Origin: a virus
Reading direction: 5' to 3' (one strand)
IMG/VR virus record: IMGVR_UViG_3300009481_000012
Location: 1 to 64,000 of that record
DNA: 64,000 bases
Within the stretch, counting starts at the first letter, position 1. Every line of letters starts with the position of its first letter. The notes under the pieces were generated by a model. It ran no database searches and was not told where the DNA came from. It saw only the letters and a list, made by a program, of their open reading frames with translations. Below, piece by piece: positions 1-8,196 of this stretch. A program made the position numbers and the translations under genes.

Positions 1-108
1 GCGTATTTTCATATGGGAGAAATTATTGAAGTAGGATCAACTAAAAAGATTTTTGACAATCCTAATCACAGGTCAACAAAGGCATATGTAAGCGGAGAGT
101 TTGGATAA
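1..108 (+). CDS. pstB: PstB phosphate ABC transporter ATPase, 3' end only
   Basis: An open frame entering from the left edge encodes 35 residues and ends with TAA at 106-108. It contains MGEIIEVGSTKKIF, then NPNHRSTKAYV, and ends SGEFG. This matches the C-terminus of PstB, the ATP-hydrolysing subunit of the PstSCAB phosphate importer, where a MGELIE.G.T..IF segment and a final Y(I/V)(T/S)G.FG are characteristic. The Walker and signature motifs would lie left of the window. It is followed at 70 bp by phage recombination genes on the same strand, with no phoU and no attachment-site-like repeat visible. I infer a phage-carried host-type gene for phosphate uptake, although the edge of an integrated element cannot be excluded. 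Confidence 0.75.
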   Translation, partial: AYFHMGEIIEVGSTKKIFDNPNHRSTKAYVSGEFG

Positions 109-143
109 AATACCTTAGAAAAGTAACTGAAGGAAAATAACCA

Positions 144-172
144 TTGACAATAACAGTAAAAAATGCTAAAAT
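144..172 (+). promoter_or_regulatory. Strong sigma70-type promoter abutting the first recombination gene
   Basis: TTGACA (144-149), a 17-nt spacer and TAAAAT (167-172) preceded by TGC (extended -10). The expected start of transcription, 6-8 nt after the -10 box, falls on or beside the ATG at 178. No Shine-Dalgarno lies between, only AAGAA. The sequence shows a near-consensus promoter; that the mRNA is leaderless is inference. Confidence 0.7.
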
Positions 173-177
173 AAGAA

Positions 178-1143
178 ATGATTAAAATTTTACATAGTGC
201 TGATTGGCACATTAATTTACATAAGAAAAAAGTTCCTTACGAGTGGCAAGCTAATAGATTTAGACTATTTTTTGAAGAAATTCACAAATTAGAAAAAGAC
301 TGTGATGTGCATATCTTAGCTGGAGACGTTTTCGACAGAAAACCCGAACCAGATGAGGTATGCCTTTTTTTGCGTTTTGCAAACTCAGTCACAATTCCAA
401 CATACATAATTCCGGGAAACCACGAAGCCACTCGAAAAGGCAAAACATTTTTGGAGCATTTTCATGAATTACACGCTATTACAAATCCGAACGTGGTTCT
501 TATTACAGAAAATCGATCTGAGAGTATACGGGGTCAGGACTTTTGTTTCTTCCCATATGGAGAGATGCAAACGGATAACTTACCAGAATATAAAGAAAAT
601 GAAATTCTGGTTGCTCATATCCGTGGGGAAGTACCACCTCACATCACGGCTGAATACGATTTTGAAAAGCTTCGTCCCTGGCCGCTCATACTTCTCGGTG
701 ACATACACTTTAATCATCGTTACTTGGATTATCCTGCTTATTATTGTGGTAGCCCGTTAAATGTAACTTTTGACAGAGATGAAACAAAAAAGTATGGGGT
801 AAATGTGATTGATTATGTAGATCATCAAAACTATAGTGTGGACTTTAAAGTTCTGAATTTACCAAAACTTGTTAGAAGAACCGTTGAAGTTAATGATAAC
901 CTAGAAGAAGGTGGGTATGATCATGTTATTTATGAAGTAACAGGCAACCTAGACGAGCTAAGTAAAGTAAAAGATTCAAAACTTTTAGACAAAAAAATAG
1001 CATATAAACCTAACGAAGACTCTAAACTAAATCTAAAGGACAAAACAATTGTAGAAGAACTAACTTTATATTTAGAACATATCAAAACAGGTAACCCAAA
1101 AGCAATAATTGATGAATTTTTAGAGTTAAATCTAAATGTCTGA
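178..1143 (+). CDS. Recombination endonuclease subunit, gp47/SbcD/Mre11-like metallophosphoesterase
   Basis: A 321-residue calcineurin-like phosphoesterase. Visible metal-binding motifs in order: DWH (9-11), GDVFDR (49-54), PGNHE (79-83) and a later GDIHFNH. These are the signatures of the nuclease subunit of the SbcCD/Mre11-Rad50/T4 gp46-gp47 complex, which processes double-strand ends in recombination-dependent replication. The ATPase partner lies two genes downstream, with a PP-loop gene between them. The start at 178 fits the usual N-terminus (beta strand directly followed by the first Asp motif), but has no clear Shine-Dalgarno and sits 5 nt after a -10 box. It overlaps the next gene by 8 nt. 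Confidence 0.9.
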   Translation: MIKILHSADWHINLHKKKVPYEWQANRFRLFFEEIHKLEKDCDVHILAGDVFDRKPEPDEVCLFLRFANSVTIPTYIIPGNHEATRKGKTFLEHFHELHAITNPNVVLITENRSESIRGQDFCFFPYGEMQTDNLPEYKENEILVAHIRGEVPPHITAEYDFEKLRPWPLILLGDIHFNHRYLDYPAYYCGSPLNVTFDRDETKKYGVNVIDYVDHQNYSVDFKVLNLPKLVRRTVEVNDNLEEGGYDHVIYEVTGNLDELSKVKDSKLLDKKIAYKPNEDSKLNLKDKTIVEELTLYLEHIKTGNPKAIIDEFLELNLNV

Positions 1144-2113
1144 TATTGATCTTTCGTTAAATAGAGTTTATTGGGAATATCTTCAATCTAAATCAACCTC
1201 TCAACCATATATGCGGCCTAGAAAAGGGTATTTATGCTCAACAAAACTTCCTGTGTTGGGCTGTAGAGTTACCTGTCCTGAGTATAGAAGTAGAAGTGCT
1301 TCCTTTTACAATGACTTAACAGGTCTAGTTTCTAAATTTGCTCACACCTATTCTTCATATAAATTCGTACTCGCACTAAGTGGGGGGATTGATAGTGAAG
1401 CTACTGCAGAAGCTTTTTATCAATTAGGTATTCCTTTTACTGCTATCACTCTTCGACTTTTCGGAGGACAAAATGATTTTGATATAGTTTATGCTGCAAA
1501 ATATTGTAAAGATAGAAATATTGAACACAAAGTAGTAAAACTAGGTGAGGAAAAATTTGTTGATAGTGTATTAGTAAAAGCAGAAAAATATGGACAATTT
1601 ACACACTCGCTAAGTCAAATGGCTTTAACTCATTTATTTGATTTTGTAGACGATAACACAATCTTAATCTATAGTGGACATAATCCAGATGTACATCCTA
1701 TATTTGGGTGGGGTTGGTGGGAAGACTCCCCAAATCTAGTAAAATATGCAATAAATACCAACAAAAAGTTTTTTACTTTTACAAGTTTAGAACCTATTTT
1801 CTTACATTATACAAGTAACTGGGACGGCTCACAGCCGGGAGAAAAAGATAATACTTTTCTATATGAAGCTTTTCCTAGCTTACCTGCTAGAATTAAGAGA
1901 ACAGGGTGGGAAAAATTGCAAAACCATCAAGACAGAATATTAAAAGATTACAGAGAAAAAGTGGGACACCCCCATCAAACTTTTATAACTTGGGACAGTG
2001 TTATAAACAAAGCTATTAAAAACTATGAGATAAAGTTTGAAAGAAAATTACCTAAAACTGATTGGGAAAATTATAAAAATCTAACAGAAAATATGAAAAT
2101 AAGAAATGTCTAA
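1136..2113 (+). CDS. PP-loop (N-type ATP pyrophosphatase) protein, asparagine-synthase/QueC-like
   Basis: A 325-residue protein with a clear PP-loop, LALSGGIDSEA, near residue 80. This is the pyrophosphate-binding SGGxDS motif of enzymes that adenylate a carboxyl or carbonyl group (asparagine synthetase, QueC, GMP synthase, TilS, PAPS reductase). Following segments (TAITLR, AAKYCKDRNIEH, HNPDVHP) suit the fold, but I cannot assign the substrate. The C-terminal third is rich in aromatic and basic residues. It overlaps the gp47-like gene upstream and the gp46-like gene downstream by 8 nt each, through near-identical ATGTCTGA/ATGTCTAA junctions, so the three are translated as one unit. It could install or build a modified nucleotide or amino-acid derivative. 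Confidence 0.75.
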   Translation: MSDIDLSLNRVYWEYLQSKSTSQPYMRPRKGYLCSTKLPVLGCRVTCPEYRSRSASFYNDLTGLVSKFAHTYSSYKFVLALSGGIDSEATAEAFYQLGIPFTAITLRLFGGQNDFDIVYAAKYCKDRNIEHKVVKLGEEKFVDSVLVKAEKYGQFTHSLSQMALTHLFDFVDDNTILIYSGHNPDVHPIFGWGWWEDSPNLVKYAINTNKKFFTFTSLEPIFLHYTSNWDGSQPGEKDNTFLYEAFPSLPARIKRTGWEKLQNHQDRILKDYREKVGHPHQTFITWDSVINKAIKNYEIKFERKLPKTDWENYKNLTENMKIRNV

Positions 2114-3950
2114 AATAAAATTAAAAGAATTAACAATAAATAATATGTTTAGTTATGGAGACGACAATAGTTTGTCTCTAGACTCTTATAATATTACACA
2201 ACTAACAGCAGCAAATGGTAGTGGAAAATCTACAATCGCACTAATTATTCAAGAAATATTATATGGAAAAAACATAAAAGCAATTAAAAAGGGAGATATT
2301 TTAAATCGCTATGGAAATGGCAAATCATGGTCAGGATCGTTAAGTTTTGAAGTGGACGGGATAGACTATAATATTTCTGTATCTAGATCAGGCGCGTCAG
2401 GAAAGGTTAATTTTTATAAAAATGAAGAGGGCAACACTGTTGATTTAACTGAACATAAAGTTTTAGATACATATAAAAAAGTTGCTGAAGTTTTGGGAAT
2501 GGATTTTGAAATATTCTCTCAATTAACATATCAAAGCTCGACAGATTTATTAGATTTTATTAAAGCAACAGATACAAATAGAAAAAAGTTTTTAATAAAC
2601 TTATTTGGTCTTGAAAAATACATTGCTATTGGAGATACATTAAAGTTAAAAATCTCTGAAGTAGAAAAAGATTTAAATAAGTTAGACGGAGAAATCAACG
2701 GTATTGAAAGGTTTTTACAAGATGCAAATATTGGAGAAAAACGTGAACTAAAAGAAGTTCCTATAATTAATGAAGCTCTTAGGGAAGAACTAGGTCTTAT
2801 ACAAACAGAACTAAAACAATATGTAGATCAGTGTAAAAGAATAGATAAAAACAATTTATTAATTTCTGACAGAGATAAACTAAAATTTGATATGTCACTA
2901 AAATCTCCCGAAGTAAATTCAACGCTTTTTGAAGAATTAGAAACTCTTCAAAGTGATGTTGCAAAAACAAAAAATCATATTGATAACGTAAATAAACAAC
3001 TTAAGGGTATAGATACTGCTGATAGTTGTTACGCTTGTGGACAACCAATAGATAATAGTCATGCAATGCAAATGAAGTCCAATCTAGAAGAAGACTTATT
3101 TTCATCTACTAAAAGACTAAATTCTTTTAGCGAGGAACTTAAAGTTCTTGCGGCAGAAAGAGACAAATTTGCTGAAGAAACTAATATGTATAACGAAAAC
3201 CAAAAAACGATTGAAAAATTTGAACAACTTTCTCAGTTAATAGACAGTAGTATACCTAGTGAGTACCCAGATTATGAAAAACTTGAGAGAAAAGAAAAAT
3301 CTTTAAAAACTCAAATAAGAGAACAAGAAGATTTAAGGCAAGAAGTAGTAGAACATAATGAACAAGTTAAAATACACAATACTAAAGTAGATACTCTAAC
3401 AGAACAAAAAGCACAATTTTTAAATAGACAAGACGAGGTTAATTCTGATATAATTAAACTTAAATCAAAAAGCCAAAATTTAAGTATTTTAAGAAAAGCT
3501 TTTAGCACGACAGGTATAGTCGCATTTAAATTAGAAAATCTTACCAAAGAATTAGAAGAAACTATAAACGAATATTTAGCTGAATTTTCGGACGGGCAGT
3601 TTCAACTCGTATTCAGACTAACTGGAGAAAAATTAAACATAATTATATTTAATCATGGAAAAGAAACAACAATTGAAAGCGTCTCTGGAGGAGAGTTTAG
3701 TAGGATTCAAACTTCAATTTTACTATCTATCCGAAAACTTCTATCTAGGCTTGGCGGCAGTTATATTAATCTTTTATTTTTGGACGAAGTAACTGGGGTT
3801 TTAGACGAGGCGGGAAAAGAAAGACTAATTGAAATCTTGCAACAAGAAAATGATTTAAATGTTTTCTTGATCTCCCATGATTTTACCCACCCCCTAATAG
3901 AAAAAATATCTATAAATAAACAAAATAATATCAGTAAAATTGAAGGATAA
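2106..3950 (+). CDS. Recombination ATPase subunit, gp46/SbcC/Rad50-like
   Basis: A 614-residue SMC-type ATPase. Walker A AANGSGKST at 35-43; a long coiled-coil interior rich in Glu, Lys and Gln; a zinc-hook CYAC at 308-311 near the middle of the coil; ABC signature VSGGEFSRIQ near residue 526; Walker B LLFLDEV near 556. Length and order match T4 gp46 and bacterial SbcC (shorter than the cellular enzyme). With the metallophosphoesterase encoded at 178 it should form the end-processing complex for phage recombination and replication. It starts in an 8-nt overlap with the PP-loop gene and ends 6 nt before nrdA, whose GAAGGA ribosome site lies in its last codons. Confidence 0.92.
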   Translation: MSKIKLKELTINNMFSYGDDNSLSLDSYNITQLTAANGSGKSTIALIIQEILYGKNIKAIKKGDILNRYGNGKSWSGSLSFEVDGIDYNISVSRSGASGKVNFYKNEEGNTVDLTEHKVLDTYKKVAEVLGMDFEIFSQLTYQSSTDLLDFIKATDTNRKKFLINLFGLEKYIAIGDTLKLKISEVEKDLNKLDGEINGIERFLQDANIGEKRELKEVPIINEALREELGLIQTELKQYVDQCKRIDKNNLLISDRDKLKFDMSLKSPEVNSTLFEELETLQSDVAKTKNHIDNVNKQLKGIDTADSCYACGQPIDNSHAMQMKSNLEEDLFSSTKRLNSFSEELKVLAAERDKFAEETNMYNENQKTIEKFEQLSQLIDSSIPSEYPDYEKLERKEKSLKTQIREQEDLRQEVVEHNEQVKIHNTKVDTLTEQKAQFLNRQDEVNSDIIKLKSKSQNLSILRKAFSTTGIVAFKLENLTKELEETINEYLAEFSDGQFQLVFRLTGEKLNIIIFNHGKETTIESVSGGEFSRIQTSILLSIRKLLSRLGGSYINLLFLDEVTGVLDEAGKERLIEILQQENDLNVFLISHDFTHPLIEKISINKQNNISKIEG

Positions 3951-3956
3951 AGTATT

Positions 3957-5756
3957 ATGAAAAACACAGCGGAAATTTTAGAATTTCCTAGGGATTCTGT
4001 TACTCATTTGGGTATAACAATTGACCTCGGTAAAGATAACAAGTTAACAGTTCAAGCAAAAAAATTGTTAAAGGACTACTACTGTAGAGAAGATGAACCC
4101 TCTCCGCAATACGCTTTTGCTCGTGCAGCGGTTGCTTATTGTTATGGAGATTTAGAGCTTGCTCAAAGGATATATGATTATGTATCTAGTGGATGGTTTA
4201 TGTATTCATCTCCTGTTCTTTCTAATGCTCCTATAGCGGGAGAAAAAGTAAAAGCATTACCAATTTCTTGTTTCTTAACCTATGTTCCAGACTCTCTAGA
4301 AGGACTAATAGATCACAGTTCAGAACTTAGGTGGTTATCTGTTAAAGGTGGGGGTGTAGGAGGACATTGGAGTGATGTTAGGGCAGTATCAGATAAGGCT
4401 CCTGGACCGATGCCGTTTCTTCATACAGTAGATGCTGATATGACTGCTTACAGACAAGGTAAAACTAGAAAAGGATCTTATGCAGCGTATATGGATATTG
4501 ATCATCCAGATATTATTGAGTTCATTAATATGAGAGTTCCGACAGGAGATATTAACCGAAAATGTTTAAATTTACATAATGCAGTAAATTTGACAGATAA
4601 ATTTATGAAAGCTGTGGACAACGATGAAGAGTGGTACTTATTAGACCCTAATGATAGAAGTGTTAGGGATACAATGAAAGCTAGAAAATTATGGGAAACT
4701 TTACTAGAAATTAGATTTAGAACAGGGGAGCCATATTTTAATTTTATTGACACAGCTAATAGAGCATTACCACAAACTATGAAAGATAAAGGTCTAAAAC
4801 TTAATGGATCAAATTTATGTAATGAGATTCATTTACCGACTAGTGAAGATCGTACAGCTGTTTGTTGCTTATCCTCCGTTAATATTGAAAAATATGATGA
4901 GTGGTCTGGTACTCAAATGATTAATGATTTGATTAGATTTTTAGACAATGTTTTACAGTTCTTTATCGAAAATGCTAATGATGAAATTAGTAGGGCTAGA
5001 TACTCAGCACAACAAGAAAGATCTTTAGGACTAGGAGCTATGGGGTTACACGCATATTATCATAAACATCGTGTGCCGTTTGGTTCTGAAAAAGCAGCTA
5101 GGTTAAATGAATCAATCTTTAAAACTATTAAAGAAAAAGCTGTAGAAGAAACCATGAAGTTAGCAGAAGAAAGAGGAGAGTGCCCGGATATGGAAGGTAC
5201 AGGTAGACGTAACTCTCATATGTTAGCAATAGCACCAAACGCAAACAGTGCTATACTAGCTGATACTTCTCCCTCTATTGAGCCTTTAAAAGCTAATGCA
5301 TATACTCATCGTACTAGAGCAGGGTCTCATTTAGTTAAGAACAGCTATTTAGAAGAAGAGTTAGAAAAACTAAAACAAAATACTGATAAAGTTTGGACTT
5401 CTATAATTACAAGAGGAGGTTCTGTTCAACATTTAGATTTTCTTAGTAACGAATTAAAAGAAGTTTTTAAAACAGCAATAGAACTAGATCAAATAAAAAT
5501 AGTAGAACAAGCAGGGGTAAGACAAAAATACTTATGCCAAGGACAATCCCTAAATGTCTTTTTTCCAGCAGGCGCACCTAAAACTTATGTGCATCAAGTA
5601 CACTATAACGCTTGGAAAAATGGGTGTAAAGGATTATATTACTTAAGAACAGAAACTACTCAAAGAGCAGAGAATGTTTCTAAAAAGGTTGAAAGAGATC
5701 AACTACAAGATTACATAACAACAGAGGACGACTCGTGTGTCGCGTGTGAAGGATAA
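3957..5756 (+). CDS. nrdA: Class I ribonucleotide reductase, large (catalytic) subunit
   Basis: A 599-residue NrdA-type subunit that reduces ribonucleotides for phage DNA synthesis. Features: PISCFLTYVPD (first active-site Cys), SNLCNEIHLP (thiyl-radical Cys with following Glu), AVCCLSSVN (second redox Cys), GLYYLRT (radical-transfer tyrosine pair), and a C-terminal CVACEG tail that re-reduces the active site. The N-terminus goes straight into the catalytic domain, with no ATP-cone, so the usual dATP overall shut-off appears absent; this also explains the short length compared with about 760 residues in E. coli. GAAGGA precedes the ATG at 9 nt. The small subunit follows after 5 nt. Confidence 0.95.
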   Translation: MKNTAEILEFPRDSVTHLGITIDLGKDNKLTVQAKKLLKDYYCREDEPSPQYAFARAAVAYCYGDLELAQRIYDYVSSGWFMYSSPVLSNAPIAGEKVKALPISCFLTYVPDSLEGLIDHSSELRWLSVKGGGVGGHWSDVRAVSDKAPGPMPFLHTVDADMTAYRQGKTRKGSYAAYMDIDHPDIIEFINMRVPTGDINRKCLNLHNAVNLTDKFMKAVDNDEEWYLLDPNDRSVRDTMKARKLWETLLEIRFRTGEPYFNFIDTANRALPQTMKDKGLKLNGSNLCNEIHLPTSEDRTAVCCLSSVNIEKYDEWSGTQMINDLIRFLDNVLQFFIENANDEISRARYSAQQERSLGLGAMGLHAYYHKHRVPFGSEKAARLNESIFKTIKEKAVEETMKLAEERGECPDMEGTGRRNSHMLAIAPNANSAILADTSPSIEPLKANAYTHRTRAGSHLVKNSYLEEELEKLKQNTDKVWTSIITRGGSVQHLDFLSNELKEVFKTAIELDQIKIVEQAGVRQKYLCQGQSLNVFFPAGAPKTYVHQVHYNAWKNGCKGLYYLRTETTQRAENVSKKVERDQLQDYITTEDDSCVACEG

Positions 5757-5761
5757 AAAAA

Positions 5762-7012
5762 ATGAATATTAGAATTGTAAGTAAATCAGACTGCCCGTTT
5801 TGTTTAATGGCAAAGAATTGGTTAAATGAACACGGTTTTGAGTATGAAGAACAACTCATGGATAAAGAGGAAGAAAGATTAGCTTTTTACCAAAGTCTCA
5901 ACGATCTAGAAGAGACTCTAGGTAAGAATAATGCTAAACAAAAAAGAATAAATTCAGTACCACAAATATTCGTAGATGATGAACGAATTGGTGGGTACGA
6001 TCAACTAATGAAAATATCAGATAATATCTTATTAAAAAGAGCAGGAGGTTTAATGCAGTTTTCAAAAACATATAAACCTTTTCAGTATCCGTGGGCGGTA
6101 GAAATTACTACTAGACATGAAAAAGTTCATTGGATTGAGGATGAGTTAGATTTATCAGAAGACGTTACTGATTGGAAAAACGGTAAAGTTACGGAAATAG
6201 AAAAAGAATATATAACAAATATTCTTAGACTATTTACGCAGTCAGACGTTGCTGTTGGACAAAATTACTATGATCAGTTTATTCCTAAGTTTAAGAATAA
6301 TGAAGTTAGAAATATGTTTGGATCTTTTGCTTCAAGAGAAGGTATACACCAGAGAGCTTATGCTCTATTAAATGAAACTCTTGGTCTGCCTGACTCTGAA
6401 TATCATGCTTTTCTAGAATATACTGAGATGGTGGAGAAGATAGATTTTATGATGGATTCACATATTGGCTCACAAAGAGGGCTTGGGTTAGCATTAGCAA
6501 AATCTGTATTTAACGAAGGTGTTGCTTTGTTTGCGTCTTTTGTTATGTTACTTAATTTTCAAAGAGCTGGAAAGATGAAAGGCATGGGAAAAGTAGTAGA
6601 ATGGTCAATAAGAGATGAATCTATACACGTAGAGGGTGTATCCAAGGTATTTAGGCAATACTGTATCGAACACCCTAGAATAGTTGGTGACAAATTTAAA
6701 AGCGAAATCTATGAAATGTCAAGAGTTGCGGTAGAACTAGAAGATAAATTTATTGACTTAGCCTATTCTATGGGAGAAATAGAAGGACTAGAAGCTACCG
6801 AAGTGAAAAAATACATTAGATATATCACAGATAGAAGACTGCTACAGTTAGGATTAAAGCCTAACTTTAAAGTTAAAGAAAATCCTTTACCTTGGTTAGA
6901 GTGGATTTTGAATGGCGCTGACCACACAAACTTCTTTGAAAATAGAGTAACTGAATACGAAGTAGCAGGATTAACAGGTTCTTGGGATGACGCCTACTCA
7001 AAAGCCGCTTAA
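5762..7012 (+). CDS. nrdB: Glutaredoxin-NrdB fusion (RNR radical-generating subunit)
   Basis: A 416-residue two-domain protein. Residues 1-93 are a glutaredoxin: beta strand, CPFC active site (11-14), cis-proline SVPQIFV (65-71) and GGYDQL. Residues from about 95 are a diiron NrdB: an acidic ligand in TQSD, EGIHQRAY giving E-x-x-H plus the tyrosyl-radical Tyr, NEGVALF (Glu) and RDESIH (Glu, His). The fusion puts the electron donor on the radical subunit, which can re-reduce the CVAC tail of the neighbouring NrdA. The ribosome site (GAAGGA) overlaps the nrdA stop, indicating tight coupling. The radical Tyr and most metal ligands are present, so it is predicted active. Confidence 0.93.
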   Translation: MNIRIVSKSDCPFCLMAKNWLNEHGFEYEEQLMDKEEERLAFYQSLNDLEETLGKNNAKQKRINSVPQIFVDDERIGGYDQLMKISDNILLKRAGGLMQFSKTYKPFQYPWAVEITTRHEKVHWIEDELDLSEDVTDWKNGKVTEIEKEYITNILRLFTQSDVAVGQNYYDQFIPKFKNNEVRNMFGSFASREGIHQRAYALLNETLGLPDSEYHAFLEYTEMVEKIDFMMDSHIGSQRGLGLALAKSVFNEGVALFASFVMLLNFQRAGKMKGMGKVVEWSIRDESIHVEGVSKVFRQYCIEHPRIVGDKFKSEIYEMSRVAVELEDKFIDLAYSMGEIEGLEATEVKKYIRYITDRRLLQLGLKPNFKVKENPLPWLEWILNGADHTNFFENRVTEYEVAGLTGSWDDAYSKAA

Positions 7013-7029
7013 AGGAGAATCACATAAAA

Positions 7030-7740
7030 GTGAGTAAAAATGGCAACAATGGAACACGCTGGATTAAATTAGATGATTTAATAACAGTAACTCCGCTAAC
7101 AACGAGTCAAAAATTTGCTTTTGAAGCATATAAAAAAGACAATAAAAGTCTAATATTACATGGGAGTGCGGGAACCGGAAAAACATTTATCTCTATGTAT
7201 CTTGCTCTAGAAGAAATATTGGAAAAGAATAATAGGCACTATAATAAACTTTATATCATAAGAAGTGTTGTACCTACCAGAGATATAGGATATTTACCTG
7301 GGGATAAAACAGAAAAAATAGAAGTCTATGAAGATCCTTATATGTCAATTTCAGCGGAACTTTTTGAGTGTAAAGACGCTTATGACAAATTAAAAACTCA
7401 AGGAGCCGTCGAATTTTTACCTACCTCTTTTATTAGAGGAGTAACTTTTGATAATTCAATAATTATTATTGATGAGTGCCAAAACCTTAACTTCCATGAA
7501 CTAGACTCTGTTATTACTAGAATAGGTAGAGACTGTAAAATTTTATTTTGTGGTGATTTTTATCAAACAGACTTTGTAAGAGATACTGAAAAGCAAGGGT
7601 TAAAAAAATTCATAAAAATCTTGAACCATTTGCCACAATTTGCTAAAATAGAATTCTCTAGTGATGATATTGTAAGAAGTGATATTGTAAAAGCTTACAT
7701 ATTAGCTAAAGACCAGCTCAAAGAGCAGGGAGTCATATAA
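7030..7740 (+). CDS. phoH: PhoH-like P-loop ATPase
   Basis: A 236-residue ATPase with Walker A GSAGTGKT (45-52) and Walker B IIIIDECQNL followed by GDFYQTD, which is diagnostic of the PhoH family common in marine phages. The cellular role is unproven; it is a predicted RNA/DNA-dependent ATPase often linked to phosphate limitation. The start is GTG at 7030, supported by AAAGGAG at 7011-7017; the nearby ATG is out of frame. It is co-oriented with the RNR genes. With the pstB end at the left edge it is the second phosphate-associated gene in the early region. Confidence 0.92.
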   Translation: MSKNGNNGTRWIKLDDLITVTPLTTSQKFAFEAYKKDNKSLILHGSAGTGKTFISMYLALEEILEKNNRHYNKLYIIRSVVPTRDIGYLPGDKTEKIEVYEDPYMSISAELFECKDAYDKLKTQGAVEFLPTSFIRGVTFDNSIIIIDECQNLNFHELDSVITRIGRDCKILFCGDFYQTDFVRDTEKQGLKKFIKILNHLPQFAKIEFSSDDIVRSDIVKAYILAKDQLKEQGVI

Positions 7741-7755
7741 GAAAGAAGAAATTAT

Positions 7756-8196
7756 TTGTCAAGCAAAAGTAAAATTAAAGGTTCTGCTTATGAAGCTAAA
7801 ATAAGAGATTACTTAACTAAAGAATTAGATATAGAATTTAAACGTATGCCACTCAGCGGATCGTTAGAGTATCTTAAGGGAGATCTTTGGACACCTCACG
7901 ATACTGCTGCGTGGCCTTATTGTATTGAATGTAAGCATTATAAAGAAGTTAACTGGAATGGGTTACTCACAGCAACATCTTCTGATTTATTAAATTTTTG
8001 GCGACAAGCACAAAGAGAAGCAGAAGTTATGAAGAAAAAACCTTTAGTTATTTATAGATGGAATAGGTCTAAAGATTATGTGTGCTGGGACGATGATGTA
8101 GAAATAGAACATTACATAGAGTGTAATGTGTTTGATTGTAAGTTTAAAATGGGATTATTAAATGAGTGGATTACAGAAATTAAAAGTCGCCTTTGA
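7756..8196 (+). CDS. PD-(D/E)XK nuclease, Holliday-junction-resolvase-like
   Basis: A 146-residue protein with the order expected of a PD-(D/E)XK fold: KGSAYEAKIRDYL (first helix Glu), MPLSGS, LKGDLW (Asp), then CIECKHY (E-x-K), and a late helix with FWRQAQREA. This is the core arrangement of small resolvases and RecB-like nucleases. It probably resolves branched recombination or replication intermediates before packaging, consistent with gp46/47-like genes nearby. The start appears to be TTG at 7756, behind AAAGAAG; no in-frame ATG lies near. It overlaps the next gene by 35 nt. Exact subfamily is unassigned. Confidence 0.7.
   Translation: MSSKSKIKGSAYEAKIRDYLTKELDIEFKRMPLSGSLEYLKGDLWTPHDTAAWPYCIECKHYKEVNWNGLLTATSSDLLNFWRQAQREAEVMKKKPLVIYRWNRSKDYVCWDDDVEIEHYIECNVFDCKFKMGLLNEWITEIKSRL

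Noticed and set aside
464-760. Open frame on the plus strand within the gp47-like gene
   Set aside because: Shadow of the strongly supported metallophosphoesterase frame; no ribosome site and no recognisable product.
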